The translations under genes were made by a program, and so were the position numbers. From Ilex aquifolium (taxonomy: Eukaryota > Streptophyta > Magnoliopsida > Aquifoliales > Aquifoliaceae), in NCBI GenBank assembly GCA_951799425.1, contig OX637394.1, forward strand, positions 10,658,501-10,722,500: 64,000 nucleotides of DNA. The letters run 5' to 3'. Positions within the stretch are counted from its first letter, which is position 1, and each line of letters begins with the position of its first letter. A model generated the notes under the pieces. It was not told the DNA's origin. It made no database searches and saw only the letters and a list, made by a program, of their open reading frames with translations. This document shows positions 1 to 11,700 of this stretch, piece after piece.

Positions 1-1132
1 GATTGCTCAATTATTGGTCCATCAGTTCGACTCGAAATCGAACAATGGGAATCAAGTTCACACACCTTTGCTCTATTTTTTCTCTTCATTGGTTCTAGAG
101 CTTAAACTAACAGTAGATAATTTTTTTTAAACTTGCTTAAACTATGTGATATACTATATCAGCTGTTGGGATCTACATGTGAAGGGAAAAAAGGCATCCC
201 ATATCAGATTATGAAGGAAACAAAATCGCTTGAGTTACGAAGTTTAGAACAAACCACTCGGAACTTAGACTTAAACTTTCGAGTCAAGAGGTGAATAAAT
301 TGCCCAAAGCCCCAACAACTTAGCAAACCAAGCTCATGGTTTAAAATATCAAGTAAAATGGTGAATGAGTTAAATACCACAAATCAAGCACTACCAGTAT
401 GCAACAAATTTTAAAATGGTAAAATGCCACAAATCAAGCAAATGCTAGAGTATACCACCGTGATATGGTGCTATAGAACTACCAGTAAATGCCACATAAC
501 CTTGATTGAAGGTTAAATGCAATCCAAGAAACAGAAAGAGAGAATGCCTGAAAAACAGAGAATGCCTTTGACAGAGAATGTATGTCAGGGGCATTTGATC
601 GAACAGCTTGTAGGCATTTGAACGAAGAGCAAAACCAAACAAACCCAGAAACAGAAAGAGAGGAGGTGGTGATTGAGGGGATTGAGAGGAGCAAGACCAA
701 ACAAACCCAGCCAAACCAAACAAAGCAAGTTCTAGAGTGAATCGTACCTGTAAAAGAGCGGCTGTCTGAGTGTTGTTGGGGCTAGGTGCGCGCGAGAGAG
801 AGAGAGAGAGGAAGTGGCGTTTGAGGGGAGGGAGAGCCTGGGGCTGGGCGCTGATGGATGCTGGCCAGAGAGAGAGAGAGAGAGAGAGGAGGTGGTGAGG
901 GGATGGTGTGTTGCGCAGTGAAGAGACCCTCCGCTGTCGGCATGAAATTGGGGGAAGTGAGTGAAGAGACTGAGTGATTGTAAACGGCTGTGTGTGTTGC
1001 AGGGAGCTGTTGTTATGTGGGTTGGATATGTGGTGTGGGTTGGGTTGGGTTGGGTTGAGTTGGATGGGATGGTTTTAGGAGGGAAAAATATAGGGGATAA
1101 AATTCAAAGTGGTAGCTGTTTTATTATATAGA
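1..1132 (-). mobile_element. Helitron 5' part, running off the left edge (inside IVD intron 1)
   Basis: Read on the minus strand, a Helitron-like 5' terminus begins at 1132 (TCTATATAATAAAACAGC) preceded by A, as expected for insertion between A and T. It closely resembles the terminus at 59596 of the large Helitron in this window. No 3' hairpin with CTAG is seen in 1-1131, so the element probably continues left of the window. It holds GA microsatellites (about 797-811 and 869-888), a short GGGTT run near 1036-1060 and small direct duplications (for example 525-540 and 648-663). No coding gene was recognised. Because IVD exon 2 starts at 1232, this material would lie in IVD intron 1. The family call rests on the terminus alone. 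Confidence 0.5.
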
Positions 1133-1231
1133 TTGTGCTTGTGTACCCTAAGAGAATGTTGACCAATTTCTTACCATAGTGGATCATTTTTCCTTTTGCC
1201 AGCCTCTGACAGTTCTTTTACAATGTTACAG

Positions 1232-4200
1232 TTCAAAGAAAGTGTGTCACAGTTTGCCCGAGAAAATATTGCCCCTCATGCATCAAAAATAGACAGAACA
1301 AATTATTTCCCCGAGGTTGTATGAGACAATAATTCTTGCTTTCTGTAAAGCTTGATTCCAATTTCCCAGAATATGACCCTTTAGCTTTCTGTTCTTTACA
1401 GGGAACTAACTTATGGAAACTAATGGGGGATTTTAATCTCCTTGGAATCACTGCTCCAGGTAGAATTGGTGTGGTAACAGCTTGCATAGGACTTCTCATT
1501 GTTTGTTGCCCTGTTTTATTGCTGAGAATGTTTTTGGAAAGGAAAGATAAATCCTTGAGATTGGAATATTATAGCATTTCAATTCCATCCAGAGATCGGT
1601 TCTTTTATTTTCCTTTTCCTCTTATGATTCCGATGCTGTGATTCTGCAGAAATTTTGGCGTTGAGTAGAAGTTTATAGAAGCCATTGAGTCGAATTAAAA
1701 ATCTGTTGGAGTGTGCTTCAATAGATGTAATACTTTGGCTTAATCAGGGGGCTATAGCCCAAGGAAATTAAAGAACCCTTTAAAAAAAAATTATTTGCTT
1801 ATGGAAAGGAATCTACCATCTCACGAGTCCACAAATTAGCATGTCAAAGGCCGTTAAGGCACCCAAGAGTAAACGAATGAGCTTAAGAAATAAAATTACT
1901 GGAATTTCATTGTTCTTAAAAGAAAGTCATTTTTGGACAGAACCTTTTTTGGAATTCAGTGCGCTTGGATATGTTCGACACAGTTTCCTTTGTCCTAACA
2001 CATTCTTCTTTTACAGAGGAATATGGAGGACTTGGCCTTGGTTATTTATATCACTGCATAGCTATGGAAGAAATTAGTTGTGCTTCAGGATCAGTTGGCC
2101 TTTCATATGGTGCCCACTCTAACCTATGCATTAATCAGTTGGTAACTGATACAACTCTGGTTTCTGATATTGGTTATTAACAGATATGGCCTAAGAATTT
2201 TTAACCTTATTTTGATGGTTTTGTAGGTGAGGAATGGGAACCCTACCCAGAAGCAGAAATACTTGCCAAAGGTTTTGCTTCCATCTTTTCTTTTCCGCTC
2301 TTCTTTTGCCCCCTTTTTGGTGCCCCAAGTATTAATACTGTTTTGTGATGGATCACTTAACTCTAGAAGCAGATCAACGAATCATGTCATGAACTGTTCT
2401 TTTTGTTTAGAATGAAATTGCTGTTGTCAAGTTCACAGTGGGACTTAACAGTCTTTCTTCATGGTAAACTAGAGTGTAATTTATTTTGAGAAAACCAAAC
2501 TCTGCCGTGGGAATGCATCACTCCACACACAGCTGGAATAAGTTACGGTAGGTTGCCTAGGAGTATCCTGATACCAGATGCAGCTAATATCTATCATCAT
2601 TTGCGAAAAAGGCCGCTATAAAATATGTCGAAACTTTGTTATCTTAAAGCTCTTACTTAGCCCTAATGTCTTTAATTAATCCCACAGATTCCACGAATTT
2701 TCATGTTGCATTTGACCACCACAAATGACCACCTTTGAACACCCCTAGACCAGAAGTTATCCTATTCCGTGTTTTCTTCACGAGCATAACTCCTATAGCT
2801 TTGCGCTTGATAAATGGGTGCACTGTCATAGTTTGACGTGGCTCCAAAAAGTTTTCTTGGCAGTCACTTAGAGTTCTGTTGTCCCCCTTGTTGTTCGGTT
2901 TACATAGTGAATCATCAGAACATGAATTTTTGACAGATAGATTGGTGGCTCCCAGCCCACAAAAATCATTCTCCTTTGCAACATAATTAGACCACTTGCA
3001 TAAGAAAGCGAGGCAGGTATAATCTCAAGAATTATCAATACCGACTGTGAATCTATTCCCTCCCCCAGTTTCTGGTTCCGTTACTTGTCGTCCGCTACAT
3101 TTGGTTTTCTTTGTCAATAGGACTATCCCACATCAAAAAAATTAATTAGACCAATGTTGATTCATATTCTTGAGGGGCCATTCTACTCATCGGCAATTAG
3201 TTTTGGGTCGAATGCTCTAACATAGTATTATAGTTGGGCCTTGGGTGGTTGGTGGGCCGAGTCTCTCACCTAGTTGAATTTCCCGGTTTGTTCGTTTCAG
3301 TTCAGCTATAGTTTGTTTATCAGTATATTTCAGTTCAGGTGACTTGGCAACGCATGGTGTAATTGGGTATGGTTCATTTGATGAATCTCAAGTGTGTTCA
3401 GCCAAGTTTAATGCTTATGCTAATTTGTTTTACAACCTTTTTCCTGGTCTTATTTGATTCTACCTCACTTTTCTGCGAATTGAATATCGCATGAATACTA
3501 CCTGTAATTAACAACTGCGTGTATAGAGAAAGGCAAAAGATTTGATCCCGAAAGTAACATTGTGCATTCGACTCATTTTCCCTTTTTGTCATCGCGTTTT
3601 ATCATGGATATTTATAAAATATACCGACTAATCCTGCCTATATCATGGTGCGAAGCTAATCTGTGGGGAGCATGTTGGAGCTCTTGCAATGAGTGAACCC
3701 AATGGTAATTCATGTGAAGTTGTGTTCATTTTCCCAGATTGCTCAGTTTATGGGATTCTGTGTAACCTGAAATTTACTTAATTTGTTTGTTTAGCTGGCT
3801 CGGATGTTGTTAGTATGAAGTGCAAAGCTGATCGTGTTGATGGTGGTTACATTATAAACGGAAATAAGATGTGGTGCACCAATGGCCCAACTGCTCAGAC
3901 TCTGGTATAATCTCGAGAATTGCTGTTTTCAGTCCTGCATGGTTGTGCTTTACTTTTTTGTTGTCGATTTATGTAAGTTGTGATCCTTTTTTTGAGGTGT
4001 TATTTTATCTACCATCAACAATATAACATTCCAAAACTCTATAGTGACTTGCGTTTTAAAAATTAAAGCATAAATGAGAATGAACATCCAGAAACAGAAC
4101 CCATTTTGAATTGTCATGGTGCCAACATTCAACTTGTATAGCATGCTATTTGTCTTTCTGAATATTTTAAGCTATTACTGATATGGCTCCATTGATGATT

Positions 4201-7200
4201 AAAAAAAAAAGAGAAGATATGGCTCCATTGCAAGACATTTGTTTGAGTGTGTGTGTTTTTTTTTTTTTTTTGGGGGGGGGGGGGGGGAGAGAGAGAAAGA
4301 GAGAGAGAGAGAGCATTGCGTAGAATTTCTAGATAATACTTTTGTGATGCTTAGGCTAGGATGCAAAGTCATTAAAAGCCTTTAGAATCTCAAAAGGAAG
4401 TTCATTCTCAGTGCTCATTGGTCGATTATCTCAGTTTTAAAGCAGCGGATATAAATTTAATCATGTTACAGGGAGCTGCATTATTATTTTCCTTATGCAA
4501 GTGAGATGGAGCTTTCAGTGGAACCCTTACGATAGCATATCTGCTGGTTGCCTCTGCTAGTTGCCTTGTATCAGAACCCATGTCTTATGAGAGGTGATTT
4601 TTTTTAATGAAAGGACCGTGGAGCTTGGTAAATGTCTTCGGCCCACTCCGTGATAGCCTAAGCTTCTGGGACAAGTGGTAGCTTTTGATTCTGAAAGGTC
4701 TTGGGGTCAATTCGCTTTGTTGGCACTTGTTCCCCCATTTTTGCAGTCTGTTTGTTGTCAGCCTCTTCGCGTGCAACAAGCATGTGCTCAAGCTCTTAAG
4801 TAAGTGGTATCTAACAACAAAAAAATTGATACATTCTTTAACTTATTCGGAATTTAATGTAAAAAACTACATTGAGCAATCCTTTCAGAAGTTTCAAATA
4901 TAATAATGGCAGGAACATGGTAACCTGACATGAAGGGAAAGAAATTCCATCCTTTCCAGGGGAAAACGAATGGGTTATCAACTCTTCATGTAGAACGATT
5001 TTTTTGAAACTTTAAGAGAATTCATTTGCAGTAGAAACACCTCTTATTGTGATTCTACTCGGGGATAATGTTAGTTTTTACTTAAAAAGGCACTTAATCT
5101 TTCTATATTGTGGTTCTTTATCCAATAATGTTAGGGTGTACAACAGAGGAGCTTATTCCACTTTAGTGAGTTATGTTTCTGCTTGTTCTTGTTCTTGTTC
5201 TATGCAAATTCTGTTTCATTTATCAGAATAGAACTTTTGGATTGGATCAGGTTGTTTATGCGAAAACGGACATTGCTGCCGGCTCAAAAGGAATCACAGC
5301 ATTTATCATTGAGAAGGGAATGCCTGGGTAATGCACCTTCTAATATGAGTAAATGGAATAAAAGGCAAGAAGTGACTACCTATACCTAAATAAAGTTGAA
5401 TATAAAATGACGTTGGATGCAGTGAGCATGCCATAAATTCATCTCTTCTTGAAAAGTGGTTTGGATAAAAAGTCATTACCCACCCTCACCACCTCAAATA
5501 ATTTTTTTGAAAACAAAAGCATAGAACAAGAGGTCTTATTTGTGCCTGGAACTTTCTAAATCACATTTTTTCCTCCATTTCCGGGGTGACAATGCAGGTT
5601 CAGTACTGCCCAGAAGTTAGACAAACTGGGGATGCGAGGAAGTGACACGTATATCTGCTTTGCTCTAAGATTATTGACTTTCTTTATATTCGTGTCCTCC
5701 CTCTCTCTATATTGTAGATGGTCTGACAATTGGATAATCAACAAAATTGCAGATGTGAGCTTGTCTTTGAGAATTGCTTTGTTCCTGAAGAAAATATTCT
5801 TGGGAAGGAAGGAAAAGGTACCAATAGATACTTGAGTTATTTTTTTTTAAAAATTGTGTGGCATAAAAGATCAGATTATGAGAACGATATTCATTATCTG
5901 TGCTTTTAAGGGCAGCATGCAGTTGCTTCCAGTTTTTCTTATCTAAGCTGTAAAACAGACAGGACCACTGTTCTATTTCAATTTATATTTGGGATGTTTG
6001 TAACCTTTAATTGAAGGAAAAAAGAGTAAATAGATATAAAAATAAAAAGGAAAAATAAGGGAGAGACAGAGAGTTCCCAAGGGGTATGTTTTTGTAGCCC
6101 ATCAACCAAAATGAATTGCTCTCTAGTTGCGGTTGCCTTACAAATTTAATTTGTTAATTTGCATAGACTGCATGAGTGCTGTGACATGATATTGAGAAGG
6201 AGTTCATTGTTTGGTTTGATTACTACTACAAAAGAAATCTGAAGGTTCTTTATTTGTTATTGAAATCAGTAGTTAGGATATTGCCCCCCTTTATTTAAAC
6301 CTGAATTGATTACTAGTTCGAACAGTTATTGAAACTCGTTCTGTATTAGATTTTTTTTCTCCTTCTTTGGGTTTTTGTTTTGTGGTGTGATGGTTGGTTT
6401 TTGGAAGAAGGATGGTGTGGGGTTGGGCATGTTTTAGAGTAGCCTAACATGAGAACTTGTGAAGGTCACTGTATCTCTAAAAGACTTTTGTGGAGGTTTC
6501 AATATCATCTCTTTTTGATTTCAATGGAATTCTTGAAGCCCTTTCGTTCTATGCTGGTCTTTTTGATTCAGGAGTTTATGTCATGATGTCGGGGCTAGAC
6601 TTGGAGAGGCTTGTTTTGGCCGCTGGACCCCTTGGACTTATGCAAGCATGTCTGGATGTTGTTCTTCCTTATGTTCGACAGCGAGAACAGTTTGGCCGCC
6701 CTATTGGGGAGTTTCAGTTTATCCAGGTTCTTAGTTACCTTCTGTGCAAATTGCATGCTATCTTTTTGTGTGTTGCCTACCTCGTGACTCTGTGAAAAAT
6801 CTCACTTACATTGTTGGTTGACTTGCAAATACAGGGAAAGGTTGCTGACATGTATACTTCGTTACAGTCTTCAAGGTAAGAGGTTTTGAGTTTTAAAATT
6901 GTAAATTTATTGACTTATTTTTGTGGTAGTAATAAAGTTTAGTCACAGATCATACGTCTACTCAGTAGCAAGGGACTGTGACAACGGAAAAGTTGATCCA
7001 AAGGTACTGCATAATATTTGATCGGCTTTATATTTTTTGTTTGCTTACCGCTGTCTGAGTTCTAGACATCCACTTCTATGTTACTCATGTCCAATTGATT
7101 ATTGGGTAAACAAGTCCAAAACAGTTCCTGTAACTTGCTTTTAAATTCTAACTTTTCAGGATTGTGCTGGAGTTATACTTTGTGCGGCTGAAAGAGCTAC

Positions 7201-7838
7201 CCAAGTTGCTCTTCAGGTGATATGAAGCTGTTCACTCAAGTTCGCGTCTTCTTAGTTATAGGACTTAGGTTTCTTTGTTGCGTGTCTTGAAATTTTTGCT
7301 GCTTAATTTTGATGCCATGCCTGATGCACTATTAGTATCCTTCCCCCATAAGTTGAGCATTTCAAAAAATGATCATGCAGACAAACTCAACTCGAACAAA
7401 GCCTGAATACTCAGTCGGGTTTCGTTATGCAAATCCTACCTTGCCCTCCAATTTTGCTGTTGTTTTAACTGAAGTTCTGAGGTTAAAAGTGTAGTAGTTA
7501 TATTCTTGTTTAGATGGCTTTATTGGCTGAAATTCTTTATGCAAGCTGTTTAACCAACAATACCCCTTTATCTTAGCCAACTATTCTGACTAAAATACTC
7601 TACACAAACTGTTGCTATTGAAATATCAGAGAAAGATGCATCAAACGTGGGTCTAACGGATATCTCTTTACGTGTTTGTGTTTTTTGGCAGGCTATTCAG
7701 TGTCTAGGTGGCAATGGGTATGTAAATGAGTATGCAACTGGTCGTCTTCTTCGGGACGCTAAATTGTATGAGATTGGGGCTGGGACCAGTGAGATCAGAA
7801 GGATGATTGTCGGTCGTGAGCTCTTTAAAGAACAATGA
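1232..7838 (+). CDS. IVD: Isovaleryl-CoA dehydrogenase, mitochondrial (exon 1 outside window)
   Basis: FAD-dependent acyl-CoA dehydrogenase of leucine (and probably other branched-chain and phytol) catabolism. It oxidises isovaleryl-CoA to 3-methylcrotonyl-CoA in mitochondria and passes electrons to ETF. Exons: 1232-1315, 1402-1459, 2017-2141, 2227-2271, 3656-3704, 3795-3904, 5251-5327, 5598-5648, 5753-5817, 6572-6726, 6835-6875, 6949-7003, 7160-7216, 7692-7838. Borders are GT/AG, frame is kept throughout, and together they give 372 residues plus stop. This equals the Arabidopsis protein minus its roughly 37-residue transit-peptide exon, which must lie upstream. Visible motifs: [10 protein letters not shown]; the first family signature AMSEPNAGSDVV across exons 6-7; [13 protein letters not shown] in exon 10 here, holding the Glu that serves as catalytic base in IVD; and the second signature [15 protein letters not shown] before the C-terminus. 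One small difference is LICGEHVG where Arabidopsis, from memory, has LISGEHVG. Introns are up to about 1.4 kb. The gene converges with ARF4. Confidence 0.95.
4251..4313. repeat. Compound poly-T / poly-G / GA tract
   Basis: A run of T is followed by a long G run and then GA repeats, all inside the IVD intron between 3904 and 5251. It is low-complexity DNA whose exact length may be affected by sequencing error. Confidence 0.85.
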
Positions 7839-8708
7839 GAGAATACACACGATGAGGCTGAAGAGTCAACGAGTCAAGGCCCCAATGATGGCTTGCTGGT
7901 CCCGGAACCATCCCAAGCCGCTGGTGGCATGGGTTCGAGCTCGGTGAGCTTGGGGAAAAAGGGTACACAGGGAACAAATGGCTGAGCAAGGAGTGAATCA
8001 AGTCTGTATGTCTTCAATAAGTTCTATTTAGACTTCTAAAATAGGTTGCCATTAATGCTCCATAGGGAGTGAAAGGCTAAATATATTGTATTTGGATTCA
8101 CTATTTTTGAAATGCCCTGAATGTTAGTTCTCTTTCCATATTCAAGTTATTAGATTGTATAAAACTTCTGCAACATTAAGAGTAATCTCACTGCCTTTGG
8201 CAGTTGACTAGAGACAATGTAGATATGGTTCAAGGTTTGCGGTATCTGCCATCAACTCTTCTGAGATACATCGGCGCGATGGCAGGCGATACGACATTAA
8301 AGAAAAAGTTAAACGTCGCGGGATATTTAAGTCATATCGCGGCATCGCGGAATTGTATAGGCCGATCGGTGATGATAACTCGGCGACTCGAGATGTCCCG
8401 GCCATTCAGATTCAAAACCATAGGGTTTCTCCAAACCCTCTCTGTTTTCTGTTATATAAAACAAGAATGGGCTATCATCCACCAGTCCTACACACAATAC
8501 TTGTAACTAAAAGGCATTAGTCATACAAACTACATGTTCATAAACAGACAACACAAGTTTGAAGTAGTGGTTTGCAACAACAAACCCAGGGAGCAACTGC
8601 TAAACTTAGAATACAGGAACCAAGAAAAGGATAGTACTCAGTTCAAGAGTAGATAAGTAAGTAGAGCACATAACAAGACATCAACAGAATACTTAACCAA
8701 CATGGGAT
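7839..8708. other. Convergent intergenic region between IVD and ARF4
   Basis: This holds the two 3' UTRs and whatever separates them. 8212-8402 is GC-richer than its surroundings and contains many CG dinucleotides (for example around 8270-8300 and 8325-8370). An open frame spans it but resembles no protein I know. It may be a repeat remnant. No gene is called. Confidence 0.6.
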
Positions 8709-11700
8709 TCAAAATCTAATGACCGTTGGAGAAGAATCCGGTTGGCTCACTGATGAAGACTTCGATGCGTCCATTACCGGTGGTGCTTCTTCCAAACAAC
8801 TTTGAGTATCATCCAAGATCACATGAGCTGTCATTTGTTCCACTTCTTCTTGGGTGTATATATGGATCTTGGACACCACATTACAGAAGTCGCTGCAAGA
8901 CGTCATGAAGGATTACCAAACTCGATATTTGCTTCAGAGCATTAAGTTCTCATTTATTTAACATAAAAGCCATTTCTTTAACATTAATCATCATACAGCT
9001 TCTTAGATTCAAGCACTAAACTGGAAAGAAAATTAAAAAAAGCTCAGATCATGATAAAAAACTTACTGCCATGGGTCATCCCCGACAACCATCAGGTCAT
9101 TTTCACTGTCAGTATACACGATTTGCCATCCTTTAGCAGGATCTCGTAGGAGGCCTTCCATGTTAAAGAGCCTCTCTAGTTCAATAAGCAGGTCATCATA
9201 ACCGTTCAGTCTTGAGAGATCGATGGCTCTTCCCACCAAGTTGCCTTGCTTGTGAACCTTTAACCCAGGGATGAAACATAATTGAGCCAGTCAAGAAAAG
9301 AACATATTGAATTCATGTGCAGTTATTAAAGCTTTATCCCTACCTTCGTGCAGCTCCTCTTACTAGAACTCGGAATTTCTTCAGTCAAGGGAAACCCAAA
9401 TAGTTTACAACAACTCATCATGCCTTTTAAGGTATCATCTTTCTTACTTTCGAAATTTGCCTCTGAATTGAGAGGTGCAGAAATCATTTCTTGTGGCCTC
9501 TGCGTGCTTGTTAGATTTGCCTGTCTCACTTCATCCCTTGTAATAACCCGATTTTGAACGGAAGAGGGGTTGAAGGGAGCTTTTTCTCTTGGGAAGTTGG
9601 TCATAAAGGAGTACATTACAGGATCTTGGCCAGCACGATAGACGTCATTATAAGGAATAAACATGTTTCTAACACCTTCAGAAGCTAGTGGGTAGAAATT
9701 GGGTGTGGCTCTTTGATACGTGTTGAGAAAATTGCAACCAATATCAGATTTCCTCCAAGCACCAAGGTTGAAATCAGTTTTCCCAGTCAGGGATCTCAAT
9801 GAGCAAATTTCTTGACCTTGCAAGACCTTTGGGAACCTATCGGATTCCACAAAGCCTGTGTACGTGGCGACGGGTGGCTGATTCCTTATGAACTCGCTAA
9901 AATTTGTCCCTTCTTTCCCAGTTGATGCAAGACTTTGACGTGCTATGGATTGCATCTCAAAATCCAGCGGCCGGTTCACCTTATTGCTTCCATAGAAAGG
10001 TGACACCAAACCTACATTTTCTTGACCTTGCAAGACCTTGGAGGATCTTAAAGACTCCTCAAAGTCCAAAAACCCAATTCGCCCTGGTATAGTGAAACCC
10101 TGAGCTGCATTAACTTGTGTGTACAAAAAATATAATACTAATTTAGTGATCCACGAGGGATATATGTACCAGAAACAGGGTTGTCGGGTGGGGTAGCCTG
10201 CAGATTTGTCCGCAGTTTCTTAAGCCTTGGTGAGGACTGGATACTCAAGGGTGGTAGAGAATCCGAAGGATCAATCTCCCATGGTGAGACACGTCCATGA
10301 TGATCACTTACAATATCTTCTTCCCATCTGACCTGTTACATGCTCATATTGAGGTCACAATAAATGATCATCAGGTAGAGTGCCAAATTTATTTATTTTT
10401 GATAAGAGACGAAACATTTATTAAAATTGTAAAAAAAAATTACACATATCTGATCATAAGGTGGACAAGTCGTCCATCTCAAAACGTGCAAAGTCAAAAT
10501 AAAAACAAAAAAAAAACAATAGCAAAATCAGGCCCATTAAGATATCACAGGCTATCATCCAAAACAGTCGTACCATCTTTTACATGAGGCCATCCAACTT
10601 GATGCGATACAAAAAGGAGGAATATTCTCAAATTCATTTGTCACCAAGATCCAAAATGAAGCTAAGAAATATATCCGCTCCCACAATCCTTCCACCACTT
10701 CCTCTTTATCCTCAAAGATTCTTGAATTTCTCTCCAACCATATAACCCAAACAATTGCAAAAATCGCACATTGCCAAAGAATAATACCCTTACCACTTCC
10801 CCCAAGCCTTTAAAATCCACACAAAACATTGAGGAAATAGATTGTGGCGCAACCCAACACTGACCAATCATCTCAAACAACTTATTCCATAAATGCGATG
10901 CCAAATTTCCTTCTATTTAGAAAAACAGCACAAGATTGTAAATACATCTGAATGTGATGGCAGCAGTGTGCTTTTGAACAAATATACCCCCTAGACCAAA
11001 TTGATGCATATGGGTGCTTGTAATACCAAAACATTGGGTGATTCACTGGACAGTCATAAACTTAAGAGAATGGGGCAAAGGATGGTTGTGGTCAGAAATT
11101 AAACTAATATGGGCAAAAAGGCATCCCAGTAGTTTCATCAGTTGCCTGCATGAAAATTAGTGGGAGGTTTTAAACCAGTCTGTCGGTGTGAAATATCTAC
11201 CGTTAAATAGAAGACAATCAGTGGGACATTTTAGGTGTTTTTGAAAATTGTGACATTGGAAATGCTAGCACCTAAATAGAGGCTATGAATAAGGAAGTAC
11301 AGTTCTCCATCTTCCCTGACAAAAAGTTAATCGACAAACAGTTTCCAAGGCATTCCAGTGTTGTATAAACAAAAGTATACATTATGAAATGCTCAATCAT
11401 CACATGCACATAATTACTATTAAGGATATAGCGCTAACATAACAGAAGGAAAAAGCTCTTGGAAAAGGATCTAGGCACCAGATAAAGCAGGCAAGATTCG
11501 TATGTTAAGAGGAATCATAAACACACCGTCCTATAAAGCTTCATGGCGGAAAAAGATATAACAACATTATGCTGCAGAAGCCCTATTATGTCAAGGGAAA
11601 TGTATTGTTTACCAGCAAGCATCTCCATTTGGACTTTGGCCATCTATATGGATCCAAATCACCTATTCCAGTTACGACACCACTGAACCTAAAAGAAAAC

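Noticed and set aside
8204-8506. 100-residue frame between IVD and ARF4
   Set aside because: No similarity to any protein I know. It lies between two convergent 3' ends and probably reflects a CG-rich repeat remnant.
10083-10126. Extension of ARF4 exon 10 to an acceptor near 10099
   Set aside because: It would shift the frame after exon 9. The acceptor before 10083 keeps frame and gives a normal ARF4 junction.
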